Positions 1 through 10,814 of a DNA stretch of 64,000 bases are shown here, one piece after another. Position numbers and translations under genes: made by a program. The DNA is from Symsagittifera roscoffensis (taxonomy: Eukaryota > Xenacoelomorpha > Acoela > Convolutidae): the NCBI RefSeq assembly GCF_963678635.1, contig NC_087065.1:12173579-12237578 (forward strand). The letters run 5' to 3'. Position 1 is the first letter of the stretch, and every line of letters begins with the position of its first letter. Under the pieces are notes generated by a model. The model was given only the letters and a program-made list of their open reading frames with translations, had not been told where the DNA came from and made no database searches.

Positions 1-2707
1 CCACGAAAGTCATTATCCTTTTACCGAATCCCTTTCCTCTATATTTACTTCCAATTATCACACTTTCTACGTACAATGAATCAGATTTATCAGGTACGAG
101 GCACAAACGAGCATGGCCAATGACTGATTCCGAATAAACGTTACTTAAGATAAACGAAAGAGGATAATTTATAGATGATTTCATCAACCAATCAGGGCGA
201 TTAGATTTTGGCCAATGAGAATTAAGAAGAAAAGCAGTCTGATCAATTTCGTCTGGGTCAGCGCAGTTTAGAGGACGAAACTGAAGACAGCGTTGGATGA
301 ATACTTCTAACAATTAACAGTTTACGACGTCAAAATCATACTTTTTCGGTCGAAAATTTATTAAGAAAATACCTATGAAAATTCTCATTTAGAAAAGTCA
401 CGTCAAGTCTTTATCTTTGACTGAACAAACACTATAGATAAAAAAACGCATAACATTGCTTTATATCAATATAACTTGGACTCAGAAGCAGAGGATGCTG
501 AAAATGTTTCTTTATGTAGTGAAAAATTCGCACTTGTTGCTTGAAAAACCAGATTGAAAACAGGAAAAATAATACGCTGAATCAGGCAAATATTTTTATG
601 TTACCCTATCTTGAGTCGGTGCGGCAAAAATTCATCCAACCCTGATCGAAGGCTCATTCTTATAGTCCTCCATAGTTTTGAAGCCACATAAGCCAATCTG
701 AAAACTGACCATGATCGAAAAACATCACAAGAAAAGCTTCACGTTCTTTTTTAAAAACAAAAATGAGACAAGAAAATGTGAGTATTTTAGACAGAGATGA
801 AAAGCAAAAACAAACAACGGCAACACAGTTGGAAAAGTATCATAAACGCAAGGAAACAGAAAAAAAAAGCAACCTTTTTCAATAAAAACTTCAACTTTAC
901 AACTTCAAAGTAAAAACATACGACTAATAAATTCAATACAGTCAAAAATAATTATTTTTCTTTTAAAATCAAATATAGGAGTTTTAAGCTCAAGAAACAT
1001 TTATGAATGACAGTTTTGTGGTAAAATTAACTCAATTTGAGAAAACTGGATCAATAGGTTAAGTTTTTAGTCCGCTGGGAAATCTGAAAAATAAATTTCA
1101 CTTTAGAAACTAGAAGCCGACACAAAGGCAACGCGAATCTTCGCAGCACTTGCAACACAACGGAAGCACAACATTGCAAGCTAGTGAATAGAAAAGGAGA
1201 CTGAAATAAAAAAAATCGACAAACACATATTTTGGAAAAGAAAAAAATTTCAGAAAAATAGACAAGAAACAAGCTTTAAAAAAATCTTTAAGTTTTTTTA
1301 CGAGGGGCTAATTAGCCGAAATGCGTTTAATGAGCCAAAAACAGCCGCTCTAAGACGCACATTGAGCCGAAAACAACAAAATGTCATAAAAAATAGTTGA
1401 CAAAATACTTTTCACCGATTAAGTTTTAAGACTGAGCTTTTGCAAGACACGATTTTTTAAATCAATCAAATTTTGACCTTAAAGTCACACAACACCAGGT
1501 GACTTAGTCCACAAAACAAGAGCCAAAAAATTTAGGCCGAAAGAAGCTTTTCAGCGAAACAAAAACAACAAAAACGAAAATATACAAAAAAAGGGCTACT
1601 AATTTTATAAATCTAACTAATTTTATAAATCCGACAAAAATTGCTGACCGCAAAAAAAATCCACACTGTGGCATCTAAGCAGACAAACAAAAGTCCGACA
1701 AATCAAGTTTTCACGGATTTTTTTTCTAATTATTTCATACATACTGAAAAAAAACAAGGGCCTATAGGCCAAGAGGGAAGCAGTCTCGGAGTTGCTAAGA
1801 TTCACCAATAAATAAGCTTCAATGTCAACTTCAGATGTAAGAAAACTTGTTTACGGTGAAAAAAGTCTAGGTCCTGATTACAAGACACTTGCTTTTCCAA
1901 GTGTAATAACGTTTTTCGTGACCTTTGCTCTGTTGATGTTCCATAGTGGAGTTTGCTTTCCTTTTAACATAGGAAATGAAGTGATTTTTAAAAAGTCCAA
2001 CCGCAAAAAAGCACCTAAATCTATATAAGAATAATTACAACGTTCCTGATTCTTAATAACAAGCGAAATCTGGTTAAAATAACAAAAATCATGGAAATAA
2101 GCCATTAAAGATATTACAAGAAGGCCAAAAAGAAAGTATTACAGGTTGCAGGAAATATACCGTGGCTGAATTAATCAAAAATCGTTTGAAATTTCCTCTG
2201 GATTTAAGATAAGGTTTGCTTCAGATTTTGATTTAAAAAACTATCGACATTTGTTAACTGCTGTAGTAAAAACTGACATAATTTAAAAAAAAAATACGAA
2301 CTTACTTGAAGCAAACATAAAATTGAACTATCGTGTCACTCTCCTCAATCAATTCAACTTCAACGTTTTTCTTTTAAACTAAAATGGTCAAATACACACA
2401 ATAACTGAATTTCAGATCTTAGTATTGATAAGTATCGAACAAATTCACAAAACAGCAGACAGCACTCAAGTGCATTTTTTTAAAATTAAACACTACTGAA
2501 ACAATTTCAATTGCAAAATCAATTATTTCATAAATGAGATTCTAGTTCAAGTTACTTATTCTTTTTCATTAGCCTGTACGTATATGAATTGCTCCCATCA
2601 ATCGTTTAACCAACCATATCTTATTCCAAAACATCAAAATCCATTTCTGAAGCCATAATAAATATCTTTATCTTGAAAACTAAAAACTTTAATCAGTCGT
2701 AATTAGA

Positions 2708-2834
2708 GACCAGATGTGCATCGCCTGGGAGCACTATCATTTTACTACAACATAGGGTAGGCTAATGAAAGGATTTGAGCAGTTATATTTGAACGCCACA
2801 TCTGCATTCCCTGGGAGTAAAATGACATCTGGTC
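2708..2834. repeat. Small inverted repeat, MITE-like
   Basis: GACCAGATGT at 2708-2717 is mirrored by ACATCTGGTC at 2825-2834, and a CCTGGGAG word follows the first arm and precedes the second. A related GAGACCAGATTTGCA block occurs near 4230, so this looks like a small dispersed non-autonomous repeat. No target duplication was identified. Confidence 0.4.
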
Positions 2835-4472
2835 AGGCCGCCATTGGGTCGCGAATTAAAAAATTTTAGAAATACTTTCCAAATCTGAGATTGTCGAAAA
2901 CTTTTGAAATATCACATAAAACCGTCAACTTCAGAAGCTTAAAAAAAGTTGAGCAGTAATTACTAGGCCAAACTGTGCACTGGAAAAGCGCGCAAATTTT
3001 GTGCCTGGATGTTCCTGAATTCCAGAGACAAGTCGTTAAATACGTTAAAACTTTGTCGGAACGATCAAACAGAATGAAGAAACAAACGAAGAACAAATTT
3101 CGCAGCCTCTGCGAGTACTCTGATAGAACACTACAGTTTTGGAAAATTTTTGAAAAAATACGAAAGTTAAAAATACGAAGTTGAAAGATTCATAAGTGGA
3201 GGCCAAACTGGCCACATCTGGGAGAACCCCACTATAGATCTGTTTATTTCAAAGTAGTTGAAATAATACCGACTGAAACTCAAAAACTGAAAAAAAATCA
3301 GCACTATAATGCACGAAATAGTTTTAACGTGAAAACCTCCTTTCGTTAAACCTGCAAATATAATACATTAAAAAGGCTTAAACATGGCGAGATAGTGCTG
3401 CCCGTCTTTAAATATATAATCGATTGGGCCGCCGCATCGGGGTTTTCTATTTCATTCATTAAACGGTTTATACAGTCAACTTTCAGGCTATTTTTCAACA
3501 AAATGATGATATCCCTAAAACTACTGTGTTTCTTCAGATATGACGATTTTTAATAAAGACCCCATAAATTTTTTATTGAAACTGTTCATAAAAACTGGAA
3601 CTAATATACCTCCAATAGACCCTTAGAAGGTGCAATCAGAAATTTAGAAGAAAGCTGAACCTTCAAAAAGCATTGGACTAAGGAGACTAAGCCGGCTAAA
3701 ATTAACAGACGATCGTCCCAAAAAGCAAAAAATTTCAAGCGAGCGAAAAAACGAGTCCCATTCCAATCTCACGGGTCTTAAGCAGGTGTGTTGCCTGTAC
3801 GCCAGATGCGCTGAATGGTAGATTGAAATTGAAAAGCTCGTTGAACGTAAGAGCTTCCTAAAATAGAGTCAATTTGCAGGTTTTTTTCCACAAAATGAAC
3901 ACTTCTCTAAAACTCCTTTATTATCAGATATGTAAATCTATGTAAAAGAGTGACTTTTTTCATATTGTAGTTTACAAAAATTGAAAAAAAAATTATATTT
4001 TGACACTGTACTTGAAAAACTAGAAGAGAAGCCAAACTTGCCGAACCTAAAAGTACCCTGACAGAAACGCAATATGAGGTTGAAAAAAATCTTTTGAAAA
4101 CCTTGAAATTTGAAAAAAAAATTGAAAAAAATCATCATAAAATTGAAATAATCATAAAAATTGAAAAAAACAAAAAAAAATCGTAATATCATATCTCGTA
4201 AACCAAAAGGATATGAGCAATACTATTTGGAGACCAGATTTGCAACTGCTGAGTGAGTGTACATTGACAACACCCTACCTTAGTTTTTAGACATCCAAGA
4301 TTTTCAAATGGACACTGCTACGAAAAGATTTTAAACGTTTGCATTGCAAAAGAAAGGAAAAACAATTTAGTTGAAGCGTTCATGCTTCAACAATTGTGTG
4401 GGTAGGATCGTAGATGGGCTTGTTAATAAAAAATACTTCGATCAATAGAACATCAGTAGCAATTTTTTGATA

Positions 4473-4542
4473 TTTTTAACACTGTTTTACTTGTTTAACG
4501 GGCTAAGAATTTTTAACACTGTTTTACTTGTTTAACGGGCTA
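4473..4542. repeat. 33-bp direct duplication
   Basis: The 33-bp unit starting TTTTTAACACTG and ending AACGGGCTA is present at 4473-4505 and again, identical, at 4510-4542 (period 37 bp). A flanking TTTTTTGATATTTTTAAC word is also repeated at about 4463-4480 and 4543-4560, consistent with a local replication-slippage duplication. Confidence 0.75.
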
Positions 4543-4612
4543 TTTTTTGATATTTTTAACCCCCGCAGATTCATTCACAATCATTTTACGACTGGGCTAA
4601 GAATCTTATTTA

Positions 4613-4803
4613 CAAAAAACTTTACACAGAGGCGAAGCTTCGTTTCGCAGAAACTTGCGAGATTACGACAAGAAGGCGCTCCAAAACGTAAGAAAAATTA
4701 TAAATGAGCCTCGAATTAGTAAAAATTCGGCTACCTCATAGACTCCAACCTGCGATCAAAGAGATTAAGAGTCTCACATACTAACCACTTAGCCACGGAA
4801 GCT
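4613..4803 (-). repeat. tRNA-Lys-derived SINE-like element, copy 1
   Basis: On the minus strand, about 4802 down to 4731 reads like a decayed tRNA. It has an A-box-like TGGCTAAGTGG, then GAGACTCTTAATCTC, which forms a 4-bp stem around a 7-nt loop with anticodon CTT. A degenerate B-box GGTTGGAGTC follows. The anticodon arm is that of tRNA-Lys(CUU), but acceptor-stem pairing is lost, so this is a pseudo-tRNA head and not a working tRNA. A tail follows to about 4613, ending CTTCGCCTCTGTGTAAA, a word shared with the second copy at 5194. Confidence 0.5.
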
Positions 4804-5193
4804 TAATAGACACCAAGCACTAGCCACAACAAATAAAGCGAGAACAGATGCTATGAAGTTTCCAAGTCTACAGTGAATTTTCCAAACAAATGAACTTTTT
4901 TTTATGATTATTTGGGTGTTAGGTTACAAAACTGCACATGTGTTAACACACACTGTCAAGAACTAAAATTAGTCCCATAATCAACCAATTCTATGACCAA
5001 ATTTTAAAAAAAAAACTTGAGAAACGCCACTTCTCCCTCGCCTTAACTTCAAAATTATTACAGCTATTAGATAGAACTTGAAATACATCTATGAAACAGC
5101 TTCCTAATCATTCTAAAAATCAAAAAAAGACGCACTATAGAATCTCGTTCTGATTATTTTTTAATCCTGAGAAACTACGTAATTTTCATTCAA

Positions 5194-5548
5194 TTTTTTA
5201 CACAGAGGCGAAGTTGCACTTAGCATACACAAGCAAAAAGATCACCGACAACGCTACTGGGAAAAATTGAATAGTAAAACTTTGAGTCTACAAAATTTCT
5301 TAAGTGACGCACGCCAATTATGAGTCTACATAATGGCTAAGTGACGGAAGCCAATTATGACGCGTTAGCAGTACCAGTTAATTTGAAAAGAAATTTACCA
5401 ACTAACATGCCTCAATTTATAGAGCGGACGCAATTTAACTAGCATACGAAAAAGTTTATTTAACAAATGCGACCCTGCTGAGATTCGAACCCTCTTATTA
5501 TGCTGTTGGTCTCCTTCCCTACCTCTACGCTACAGAACCATGACACCT
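5194..5548 (-). repeat. tRNA-derived SINE-like element, copy 2
   Basis: On the minus strand the right end (about 5548-5470) carries an A-box-like TAGCGTAGAGG and a B-box GGTTCGAATCTC, i.e. internal RNA polymerase III promoter elements. No good cloverleaf forms. The left end carries the same CTTCGCCTCTGTGTAAAA tail as the element at 4613-4803. The shared tail plus tRNA-like heads suggest one SINE family; the bodies are strongly diverged. Confidence 0.45.
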
Positions 5549-7274
5549 TGAAGCTACAGTGCTAATTGTAATACAATATTGTGTGTTAATATCCTTAGCA
5601 TTTGCTGTACGTAATCGCTGGTTATTGATCTAATGCATATACTGCAATAAAAGAGCACTTTCAAAAACAGCACTAATATTAGGTTGAAAAAAAAGAAAGT
5701 TCGTAATATCACACACTAAAAAATCAAACTATCTGAAAGATATCAAAGCACAGTTTTCAGAGCTGTTCTGGGTTTTTCTTGAATGTGCTGACTTTTGACA
5801 GTGATGATGACAAAATTGCTTATAAATTTACCTGGATAAGAATGATTTAATTTGCAACGTTCGGGTCCATAATCTCACTTAGTTTTAAAACTTCTCTGTT
5901 AGTTATGATTCAATGTACATCAAAACGGCCATCAAATCTTCAGAAGTAACACAGAAGACAAGCGGAGTTTCGCACCAACTGCTCTAGCACACAAACAGAC
6001 ATTCCGAGCTACCAAACAGAAAAAAATTAACTACAAAATTTTAACAGAAAAGATAGTCTATTTAACGAAAAAACGCCCAGAAACACAATGGGCGTTTTTA
6101 AATAGTCTTCAGAAAAATTTATCAAGCGGCAGATTGGTCGGCAAAAGCTGGGTAACTTGCAGTTGAGCCAAAAGCAACATTTTTCTCGAAACTTTTCTCA
6201 AAAAGTCTTAAAATTTTGAATTTTCACGCCCCAGTCCAGAAATACAAAATGTTGAGTCTAATTTTCTCCTTGAAACGACGCTAAAATATGTCAAAAAGCC
6301 ATACGTCATTATGTCGAAAACAACATCAGTAAATTTAACCAAAACCAGTAAATTTACAAATTACAGGAATAGATTAAAAACGTTTTCAAGAAAATTGCTT
6401 GCAGCCCAAAAAATCAGCGGTGTGGCATCTAAGTCGACAAAACAAAAGCAGACAAACAAAAGGCTGAAAATTTTTTGCTGCCTAAGGCCTAGTCGTTCTT
6501 CTCTAAACCAATTGTGCCAGAAAAGCTACGAATTCTGTATTTACTGAGCCAAGCTTGCATTTATTATAATCAAATTATTTAACTGATTTTGTTCAAGAAA
6601 TGTCACATCTAAAAAAAGCTTTCCGATTTAATAGCGCTTGCTAATAGCAAATAAATAATAATTTCCTGATTTTTAAGGCCAAGTCTGAAATTCATTTTGA
6701 TGAAATTAGTTTAAGATTAACTGGGTGATTTCTGTGTAAATTTCATTCAATAAATCGAAACCCGAAATGGCCCGTTTGTTTCAATGTGAGATTTTGGATT
6801 TCATTTTCGCAAAACGAATTGCGCAAAACGAATTGCGCGACTAAAAATTTAAGCCAGTTTAGTAGCTCAAGCGGCGAATTAATCCAGTTCAATTATCATT
6901 CCAAATTGATTTAATGCTAGCTAATTGGTCCAAGTATTGCGTTAGTTGAACCGAGAAGCGTTACTGTCCAACACAAGTTGCACTTCAGAGAAAGATAACA
7001 AAGGAGCATTTTCAACAAAAAATCATTGAATGAATTTTTTTAACAGAAATTACTTTTGTACTCAAAGACCTTTCCTCTGAAAGCTAAAATTTGCAATCCA
7101 CCCGCTGTTCCCTCAATCAGCGATATAAAAACTCTAATCTCTTGATACTATTTAGAAAACATTTTTCAGTTTATCGGATCAGAGGTTGACAAAAAGTGAA
7201 AATAAAACTGAATTGATCTAATTTGAAAGTGGGTTTAACCTTTACAACAAAAAGCCTTTAAATCAAACATGAAA
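5549..7274. other. AT-rich intergenic DNA with a hairpin repeat
   Basis: No gene is supported. A strong hairpin lies at 6069-6099: AAAAACGCCC (6069-6078) pairs perfectly with GGGCGTTTTT (6090-6099) around an 11-nt loop. Flanking ATAGTCTATTTAA and AAATAGTCTT words extend the stem imperfectly, as in a tiny MITE or foldback. Confidence 0.5.
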
Positions 7275-7280
7275 TTTATT
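7275..7280 (-). promoter_or_regulatory. Candidate polyadenylation signal of the 7391-7906 gene
   Basis: The minus strand reads AATAAA here, about 110 nt downstream of the stop codon of the 171-aa gene. No better hexamer was noticed closer to the stop. Inferred from motif and distance only. Confidence 0.4.
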
Positions 7281-7390
7281 CAGATATTACCTTAATCCAT
7301 TTGAAATTACCTAAGGCAGCATGAATCAGTCAATTAGATTTAGAAAGCGTAAATTGATTGAGTTATTATTAAAGTTTTTCTCACTCCATT

Positions 7391-7906
7391 TCAGAGAGCA
7401 TCGTCTTCTGCAGATGGAATTATTGGCACTTTAGCCAAGGTTGTCGTCACTTTTATGTCACTTCCACACGTGTCTTCGACATGAATCACTTGTCCCTTAT
7501 CACAGTGTCTGCGCACACTGACCATCGGGGGGATTCCCAGACTAGGGTAGGAGAGAGTCGATGTCCAGGTTTTGGTGGCTTCATCGTATGAACAAACAGC
7601 CTCCGCTTCAACCCCGTCTGTTCTCTTATTCACAACTGCAGTTCCGTCCAACTTGAACTCGACAACGTGTCGGTACACGGGTTCTTTTCTAATTATGATG
7701 TAATACGTATCTGGTTTCACCACAGACTTCTTTATTCTCGTGATTGGTTGGTGCTCGACGCCCTTTGCGAACTCCATTCCCATTCTTTTCTGGATTTCTT
7801 CCGGGATTTTGACCATGTCTGCCAGCTTCTTTCGCTCCTTTATTTCAGCCTCATCGGCCACGACGTTCGGTTGCCAAGCGTGACAGAAGGTTTCTTCAAA
7901 TGACAT
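7391..7906 (-). CDS. Fatty-acid-binding-protein-like cytosolic protein (putative)
   Basis: A 171-aa single-exon ORF, far better in codon quality and GC content than its surroundings. From about residue 30 the order of features resembles the intracellular lipid-binding (FABP/calycin) family: a helical segment (KIPEEIQKRMGMEFAKG), then alternating strand-like segments (TYYIIIRKE, VVEFKLDGTAVVN, EAVCSYDEATKTWTSTLSY, MVSVRRHCDKGQVIHVE, DIKVTTTLAK). FABPs are usually 130-135 aa and bind fatty acids in the cytosol. This one has about 30 extra N-terminal residues and an acidic C-terminal tail. There is no signal peptide or membrane segment. The ATG at 7906-7904 has A at -3. Animal FABP genes normally contain introns, so the intronless form may be a retrocopy, or further exons may exist upstream. 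The family assignment is by fold-like pattern only and is moderate. A member of another calycin family is possible. Confidence 0.55.
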   Translation of the reverse strand: MSFEETFCHAWQPNVVADEAEIKERKKLADMVKIPEEIQKRMGMEFAKGVEHQPITRIKKSVVKPDTYYIIIRKEPVYRHVVEFKLDGTAVVNKRTDGVEAEAVCSYDEATKTWTSTLSYPSLGIPPMVSVRRHCDKGQVIHVEDTCGSDIKVTTTLAKVPIIPSAEDDAL

Positions 7907-8001
7907 TTTAAGAGTACTTTTGGTTTGAAATCAGTGTACTGATCGCGAAGAAAACAATTGAATTGAATGAAATGATAGCAAGATCTGCACAAACTACGAT
8001 T

Positions 8002-8010
8002 ATGTATATA
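8002..8010 (-). promoter_or_regulatory. Candidate TATA box for the 7391-7906 gene
   Basis: TATATATA lies about 100 nt upstream of the ATG on the minus strand, in otherwise AT-rich DNA. Position fits a core promoter with a short 5' UTR, but TATA-like words are common here. Confidence 0.25.
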
Positions 8011-9029
8011 TATGCTTACGAATACGGAATAAATAAAGTCAAGGTATTATATTTATTTTATCGTTGCTTCCGGTCCAAAATTAATCACATCATAATGAAC
8101 TTAAGAAGCATCGTTCCATCAAAACAATCGAGCGTGGAAAATTCCGATGAACTTTGAATCACGATCAAGATCGGTGAAATGTCAATAGGTTGGGGTCAGA
8201 TTAGTAGATATAAATTTAAACAAAAACATTGAAAAATTCAAATCATAGATAGAGATTATTGGATCAAAAAACAAATTAGGCTCGTCATAGATTCTGTATC
8301 TTAACAGCAAGTATAGTCAGTAAAGTAAAAAAATATAATCGACAAAAAGATAATTTATATAATTTTATACAAATTTTTAGATACAAAGAATCTTCTTTGA
8401 TGTAGATCATCGTGATGCGTTGAGTTAGCCTGCACTTTCTTGGCCATTTTTTTTCCAAAATGCGACAAAAAATGACAATTCCAATTAAAAAAAACATTGA
8501 GTGCTAAACAAACTTAATCCCGACGTTCCTGTGGTTGATCAATTTTGAGGTGTGATATTGGCTTTTTGACACCAAGCCTGAAATTACCCACCAACTGAGA
8601 TTAACCACCAACTTGTCTTCCGATTAAACTTTATTAGATACTTAAGATCATCTTTGAAAAGCTTCATTAGTACCAAAACATTTTTTGAAAGACTACATAT
8701 TATCAAATCACGGATGACAACATGAATTAGCATTAACCCTTTTGTCATCATGAAAAGTTTGAAATATCGCAGTAAAATAACTTACAATCAATTCTTTGAC
8801 GACAGCTAAAATGAGTCTGATCCACAGAAAGATTCGATTGTTAATGACATTGGTTGAACGGTTCATTTTTTTGTCCAGCTCAATATTTAAATACAACTGT
8901 CAACCAATTAAGTTGTACATAAATCAGCCAGCCTCCTCACTGCCTAAAGGGTTTCCCGTTAGTACATTTTTGAGACATTTTGGACCGATCTACCCTACAG
9001 GATTCTACGGCTCCAATTGTTGTTAGTTG
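8011..9029. other. AT-rich intergenic DNA, nothing recognised
   Basis: Only short low-complexity ORFs are seen on both strands. No domain, repeat pair or RNA gene was recognised before the LINE remnant that starts near 9030. Confidence 0.5.
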
Positions 9030-9858
9030 GAACGCAAACAAAACCTTTGTTTCGTGTTTGTAAAAGAAACTGAATGTAAAAAAGAAATAAAAAATTTATA
9101 TGCAAATAAACCACACGGACCTTCTGATCTTCCAGTCTGGGCTCTAGAAGATGGGTGCGATGAAAACTATCCAAACTTAACATTTCTTATTAATGAACTT
9201 ATTAAATACAATTCATTTCTAACTAGACTCAAAAGAGCGATTGTTTCCCCAATATAAAGAAAATATGACCCAGAAATAGCAGAGAACTTTAGACCAATCT
9301 CCATAACAGGCGCACTCTCCAAAAATTTTGAGAAACTACTTTGCTTAAAACTCAATGAATAGTTATTTTCTAAAAACCTGCTTAGCAACACTCAATTTGG
9401 TTTTAGAACCTCATAATCAAAGATGGACGCCATCTATTAATGCACTGAGTTCTTCCATAAATGAATGAATGAAAACTATAATGTTGCCGTATCTTTATTA
9501 GATCTTTTAAAATCTTTCGATTCTATCAACCACGAACATTTGAAAACTAATTTGAATTTGAGATTTTCTGAGTCGGCAACTTAACAAAACATTCTTTAAA
9601 ACTCAACACAAAGAAAACTTGAGTTGATAATATTTAGCAAAAAACATCAAGGAAGAAACCACAATCCAAAGTTCAGTATAATGTTAGATATTAAGAAAAA
9701 CAAGAAATGTTACATATTTTGAGGTAACTCTAAATCACTTTTTAACCTTTAAAGGAAAAGTTTTAAGGTTAATGAGGAAAAGAGCATGTTTGATCGAAAC
9801 ATTACAATCGATAAAAAAACCACTGACAATCAAAAACTGATTAATTTTTTTGAACGCT
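9030..9858 (+). mobile_element. Decayed non-LTR retrotransposon (LINE) reverse transcriptase, left part
   Basis: Conceptual translation across frames shows the fingers/palm start of a LINE reverse transcriptase. The order is a YANKPHGPSDLP segment (about 9098-9135), then an AIVSPI segment, ENFRPISITGALSKNFEKLL (about 9282-9340), TQFGFR (near 9390), and VSLLDLLKSFDSINHEHL (about 9488-9541), which corresponds to the palm motif with the first catalytic Asp. Later LNTKKTELIIF-like and FINFFER-like pieces follow. The catalytic ADD motif region is deleted. Stops and frameshifts are frequent, so it is dead. It is interrupted at 9858/9859 by the giant LTR element, and what looks like its 3' part resumes at 35113. 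It is probably of the CR1/Jockey group. Confidence 0.65.
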
Positions 9859-10787
9859 TGTGACATTCGACCAGAATGGCCAAAATGCAATCTCTGCAGA
9901 ATTCGGAATTTTAGCAGTAAGCCTTCCGGATTGGTGGTTTTTAAGAACTAAGGGCGTTATTGGAACGTTTAGCCAAACGGTGAGGGCTAGAATATTCTGG
10001 TATTTTAAAATTTCAAAAATTCGAATGATGACGTCACATTTCTGAGAAATGCTGAAACGGCCATTTTAACAAAGAACGAGAGAGAAAACACAACAACAAC
10101 ATTAGTTGCGCTGACGAGAACAACTTTATCGAAATTGAAGAAATCGAAATTGAAGAAAACGACAACGAATAGCAGAGGACGTTCCGAGTTGCAACTATTG
10201 TGCTGCTACAATAGTTGCAAGGCCGTTGCGAGCAACGGTGAAGGGGAAGAGACAGCCTTCCGTGTTATTGTGAAATCGAACTTAAGGAGCTTGATTCAGT
10301 GGATTCACAAATCCGGAAGGGTTTCGGGACTGAAACTTTTAGCCTATTATATGAACTTTTAGCATCCTGTCATGTCCTGACTTGAATTTAATTGATATTT
10401 GGATTAGTTTTGACAAGGATGAGGTGCTAGGAGTTGGGGGAAAGGGTTGATCCATCTTCGATGGAGATGATGATTTTTATCTACTGAACAAAAACAATAG
10501 TAATATAATAAGTAGTAGCCCTGTTTTTAGGAGTGACCTCGTGGTCTGGGGATACTGAGACCCAGCCATGAGCACACTATTTGCATGTAATTAAGTTAAT
10601 TTGAGCGTTCTGGTCGAAGCCGGAGAACAGTAACGTTTTTGTCGACCCGATGTTGGAAAGACCACCGAAAAGTACTGGCTTGGTAGAGACGGTGAAAAGC
10701 ATGCAAAGCTCTGTTTAGATGCTAGCCAGTCGTCTTAAGACTTAGTTTTGTTACCCGTCGATATGTATCTTCCGGGCGAATGTTACA
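9859..10787 (+). repeat. 5' LTR of the giant element
   Basis: It is 929 bp, starts TG and ends CA. A perfect cyclic-AMP-response-type palindrome TGACGTCA lies at 10029-10036. Two TCCGGA-containing words (near 9921-9926 and 10311-10316) are related to the CCGGAGGGG repeats of the leader. It matches 34184-35112 except for about 9 substitutions (for example C/A in CCGTTGCGAGC). Confidence 0.95.
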
Positions 10788-10799
10788 TACATGTTTTTA

Positions 10800-10814
10800 T
10801 GGCGCTCCTGGGTG
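10800..10814 (+). other. Possible primer-binding site
   Basis: TGGCGCTCCTGGGTG starts 12 nt after the LTR end. TGG is the complement of a tRNA CCA end, as in reverse-transcription primer sites. The donor tRNA was not identified and the offset is larger than usual, so this is tentative. Confidence 0.3.

Larger units (their letters stand above)
1..4600. other. AT-rich intergenic DNA without a supportable gene
   Basis: All ORFs here are short, low-complexity and rich in Lys, Asn and Phe, and none shows a domain. The stretch holds degenerate repeats. The block around 1010-1140 (GAAAACTGGATCAATAGGTTAAG and following) is related to blocks at 54.7, 55.5 and 56.0 kb. A segment near 1635-1700 containing GTGGCATCTAAG is related to one near 6400-6460. 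Nothing else is supported. Confidence 0.6.

Noticed and set aside
4731..4802. Functional tRNA-Lys gene on the minus strand
   Set aside because: The anticodon arm is good, but the acceptor stem does not pair and the T-arm (GGTTGGAGTC) is degenerate. It is better explained as a SINE head.
5470..5548. Functional tRNA gene on the minus strand
   Set aside because: A- and B-box words are present but no credible anticodon or T stem forms.
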